NCBI GenBank assembly: GCA_937884975.1
Contig: CAKZZS010000054.1
Location: 1 to 33,386 of the forward strand
Origin: an uncultured Clostridia bacterium
GTDB taxonomy: Bacteria > Bacillota > Clostridia > Oscillospirales > Acutalibacteraceae
DNA length: 33,386 nucleotides
Reading direction: 5' to 3'
In this document: positions 31,551-33,386 of the stretch, in pieces
How the letters are laid out: each line of letters begins with the position of its first letter
How positions within the stretch are numbered: position 1 is the first letter of the stretch
Translations under genes and position numbers: made by a program
Notes under the pieces: generated by a model
What the model saw: only the letters and a program-made list of their open reading frames with translations
The model's database searches: none
Told to the model about the DNA's origin: nothing

Positions 31551-33053
31551 ATGAAAAAAAGAGAAGAAAAAAAGAAAACAGAAAAGAAAACACGCTCCGA
31601 GTTTTCAAAAAGATATACGCCGTCATTTGTCGGCTTTTCTGTTATGCTCGCTTTGAGTATGTGTATTGTGTATGTGTTGAGCGTTTTTTCCTTAAGCTAT
31701 ATTCCGCCCGAAAAAAAGGTTGAAACGGAGCCGATGCTCATTGAGGTTCTCGCGCCGTATTCGGAAAAGGTTGAAGTAAAAGAAAAGGAAAAAAAGCAGA
31801 ATGAATATAAGGTCAATAAAGACGTTGAAGCGTCCGTTGCAACGGGCGATGCAGTTATTGACGAGGACGCAGGCAACCGACCCGTTAAGGACAACACGGT
31901 AAGCGTCAGTGAATTAAAGCCCGAGGTTACAAGGGATGTTTCGTCCGTTCCTCCCACAGGTCAGCCGCTTATCTTCGAGTCAAAGCTGACGGGACTTACC
32001 TTTGCGTCCACAAATACCACCCAGGGCTGGAACGTAATAGGAAATAATCTTTATTACATAACGCGCGAGCACGGCGTGCTTTTCGGGAACCAGATGATAG
32101 ACTCCGTCAGATACTTTTTCAATGAGCGCGGAGCGGTGGCTTCGCTTGTAGGCATTGACGTGTCCCGTCATCAGGGCAGTATAGACTGGCAAAAGGTAAG
32201 ACAGGCGGGAATTGACTTTGCAATTATCCGTGTCGGCTTCCGCGGCTACGGAGAAAAGGGACAGTTAAGCATTGACGACAATTTCCATAAAAACATCAGA
32301 GGAGCTCTTGAAAACGGGATACGCGTCGGACTTTATTTCTATTCCCAGGCTGTAAATGTTCAGGAGGCAATTGACGAGGCGAGCGTTGCCGTGCAGCAGG
32401 CGAGCGGATACGAGATTTCGTTTCCCATTTACTGCGATACCGAGTTTGCGCAGACCGACCGTAGCGGCAGAGCCGACAGGCTTGACTACGACAAAAGAAC
32501 CGACTGCGTGGAGGCTTTCTGCGAAACGGTACGTCAGGCAGGCTACATACCCGGCGTTTATGCGAGCAAATCCTTTTACTATCATCAGCTTGACTTTTCC
32601 CGTCTTTCGTCATACCAGATATGGCTTGCCCATTACACAAAGGATGTGACTAATTTCGCTTACGGCTATCAGGTCTGGCAGTACACGGACAGCGCGCACG
32701 TTTACGGAATTACGCAGAATGCAGTCGATCTGAATATCGCGTTTTACGATTATAAATATTCGAACGATATGTCCTCAAGCGGAGAAAACGTTCTTCTTTA
32801 TTATGATTACAGTGAAATTGAGCCGTATCAGACAGCCGAAAATATGATAGAAAGCTATGCCTCGGTAGGAACGGATGAGTATTATAATCAGACGCTTTTA
32901 CAAATCGACTCTTTGGCTATTGAGAGCATAAAGCAGACATATAAAAACGCGCTTGAGGTAGTTCATCTTGCGGTGCTGACTCAAAACCTCTTCAATAATA
33001 CTACAAGGGATCAAAGTGAAGAGGAACAAACGACAGAAGAAGCGGAAAATTAA
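31551..33053 (+). CDS. Membrane-anchored GH25 muramidase
   Basis: The 500-residue protein has a basic N-terminus, one membrane segment at about residues 26-50 (FVGFSVMLALSMCIVYVLSV), a charged linker, and a glycosyl hydrolase family 25 domain from about 200 to 390. GH25 enzymes cut the glycan strands of peptidoglycan. Conserved parts are VGIDVSRHQGSIDWQKVRQA, FAIIRVGFRGYG, the catalytic-type Asp and Glu of PIYCDTEFAQ (about 296-298), and YQVWQYTDSAHVYGITQNAV. It acts outside the membrane. There is no ribosome site before the ATG. The end of the gene (about 22 bases) is duplicated at 33296-33318. Confidence 0.92.
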   Translation: MKKREEKKKTEKKTRSEFSKRYTPSFVGFSVMLALSMCIVYVLSVFSLSYIPPEKKVETEPMLIEVLAPYSEKVEVKEKEKKQNEYKVNKDVEASVATGDAVIDEDAGNRPVKDNTVSVSELKPEVTRDVSSVPPTGQPLIFESKLTGLTFASTNTTQGWNVIGNNLYYITREHGVLFGNQMIDSVRYFFNERGAVASLVGIDVSRHQGSIDWQKVRQAGIDFAIIRVGFRGYGEKGQLSIDDNFHKNIRGALENGIRVGLYFYSQAVNVQEAIDEASVAVQQASGYEISFPIYCDTEFAQTDRSGRADRLDYDKRTDCVEAFCETVRQAGYIPGVYASKSFYYHQLDFSRLSSYQIWLAHYTKDVTNFAYGYQVWQYTDSAHVYGITQNAVDLNIAFYDYKYSNDMSSSGENVLLYYDYSEIEPYQTAENMIESYASVGTDEYYNQTLLQIDSLAIESIKQTYKNALEVVHLAVLTQNLFNNTTRDQSEEEQTTEEAEN

Positions 33054-33318
33054 AATGTCATTCTGAGCGAAGCGAAGAATCTCAACCGATTCGTAGGGGA
33101 CGGCGTGTAGAAGTGAAATAAATTCTTGCGAATTTGTGAAGTGTTGTTAAACAACGTGAAGTACGTTTAAAAGAAAACGCGTGAAGTGTTCCTTCGGAAC
33201 GATAAATGTCATTCTGAACCCAGTGAAAAATCTCAACCGGCTCGTAGGGGCGTTTATTACCGCCCGTAAAGTCAGATGAAAATTAACGGGTGATAACAGA
33301 AGAAGCGGAAGATTAAAA
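33033..33318 (+). repeat. Repeat cluster bounded by a duplication of the GH25 gene end
   Basis: ACAGAAGAAGCGGAAAATTA (33033) at the GH25 stop codon recurs as ACAGAAGAAGCGGAAGATTA (33296); over 23 bases only one differs. Between them lie TGTCATTC palindromes at 33056-33087 and 33207-33238, CGTAGGGG sequences, and an array of GTGAAGT-hinged hairpins. The pattern suggests insertion of the repeat block with duplication of the target, or recombination. Confidence 0.7.
33113..33200. repeat. GTGAAGT-hinged hairpin array
   Basis: GTGAAAT (33113) and GTGAAGT (33136, 33156, 33181) are each followed by a different hairpin: AAATTC/GAATTT, GTTGTT/AACAAC, CGTTT/AAACG and GTTCC/GGAAC. It is the same design as the element after yebC. 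Confidence 0.8.
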
Positions 33319-33386
33319 AAAGAGGTACTCGTGTGCACAAGTCCGTAAAAAATAGACAATAGAAAAAAAGACCCCCTTGGTGTAGA
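33319..33386. other. Right-edge non-coding sequence
   Basis: No gene or clear signal is visible in the last bases of the window. The neighbouring gap from the GH25 stop codon is filled by the repeat cluster. Confidence 0.5.

Overview
The window looks like a chromosomal segment of a spore-forming Clostridia (Oscillospirales/Ruminococcaceae-like) bacterium. The evidence is dipicolinate synthase (dpaAB), the complete spoIIA operon (spoIIAA-spoIIAB-sigF), a T-box leader for valS, a CIRCE-controlled groESL operon, strong AGGAGG-type ribosome sites with several TTG/GTG starts, and consensus sigma-A promoters. Most of the DNA is ordinary housekeeping chromosome. The gaps between genes hold an unusual amount of palindromic repeat material.

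Layout. 1-2083 (-): the N-terminal part of a secreted leucine-rich-repeat/cell-wall-binding protein that runs off the left edge. 2.1-3.7 kb: a possible ribbon-helix-helix gene remnant, yebC, a multi-hairpin repeat and a frameshifted four-helix-bundle (S23/Avd-type) gene. 3.75-7.1 kb: a DtxR-type regulator, dpaAB, and a membrane-protein/HD-domain pair. 7.2-10.9 kb: rnpB RNA, a small membrane protein, recD2 and comF. 10.8-15.7 kb: a valine T-box, a GIY-YIG nuclease gene framed by inverted palindromes, valS, folC and a PspC protein. 15.8-18.4 kb: a terminal-inverted-repeat element, then malic enzyme and a type-2 malate dehydrogenase. 18.6-21.5 kb: uxaB and uxaC (uronate catabolism). 21.6-23.8 kb: two small unknown genes, tRNA-Gly(CCC) and spoIIA. 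24.0-27.2 kb: groESL, a SigH-like sigma factor, a tRNA-like leader and a zinc-ribbon protein. 27.2-33.4 kb: a second copy of the repeat element, PAP2 phosphatase, AlkD-like protein, a metal P-type ATPase behind an ArsR-type operator, a lipoprotein, a GH25 muramidase and a terminal repeat cluster.

How genes work together. dpaAB make the spore-core solute dipicolinate, and the spoIIA operon starts forespore transcription. UxaC and UxaB carry galacturonate towards altronate. The divergent malate pair can interconvert malate, oxaloacetate and pyruvate. valS and folC are co-translated behind a tRNA-Val-sensing leader.

Most interesting signals. (1) A GIY-YIG gene sits exactly between inverted copies of a dispersed hairpin repeat, inside the T-box/valS leader. 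Other copies of the repeat lie elsewhere in the window, and their differences are partly compensatory. (2) A tRNA-like fold with a degenerate anticodon arm lies in the leader of a zinc-ribbon gene. (3) Arrays of different hairpins are separated by a constant GTGAAGT/ATTTCAC hinge at both ends of the window. (4) A composite inverted-repeat element occurs twice, each time between convergent genes. All calls come from reading the sequence, and no database search was run.
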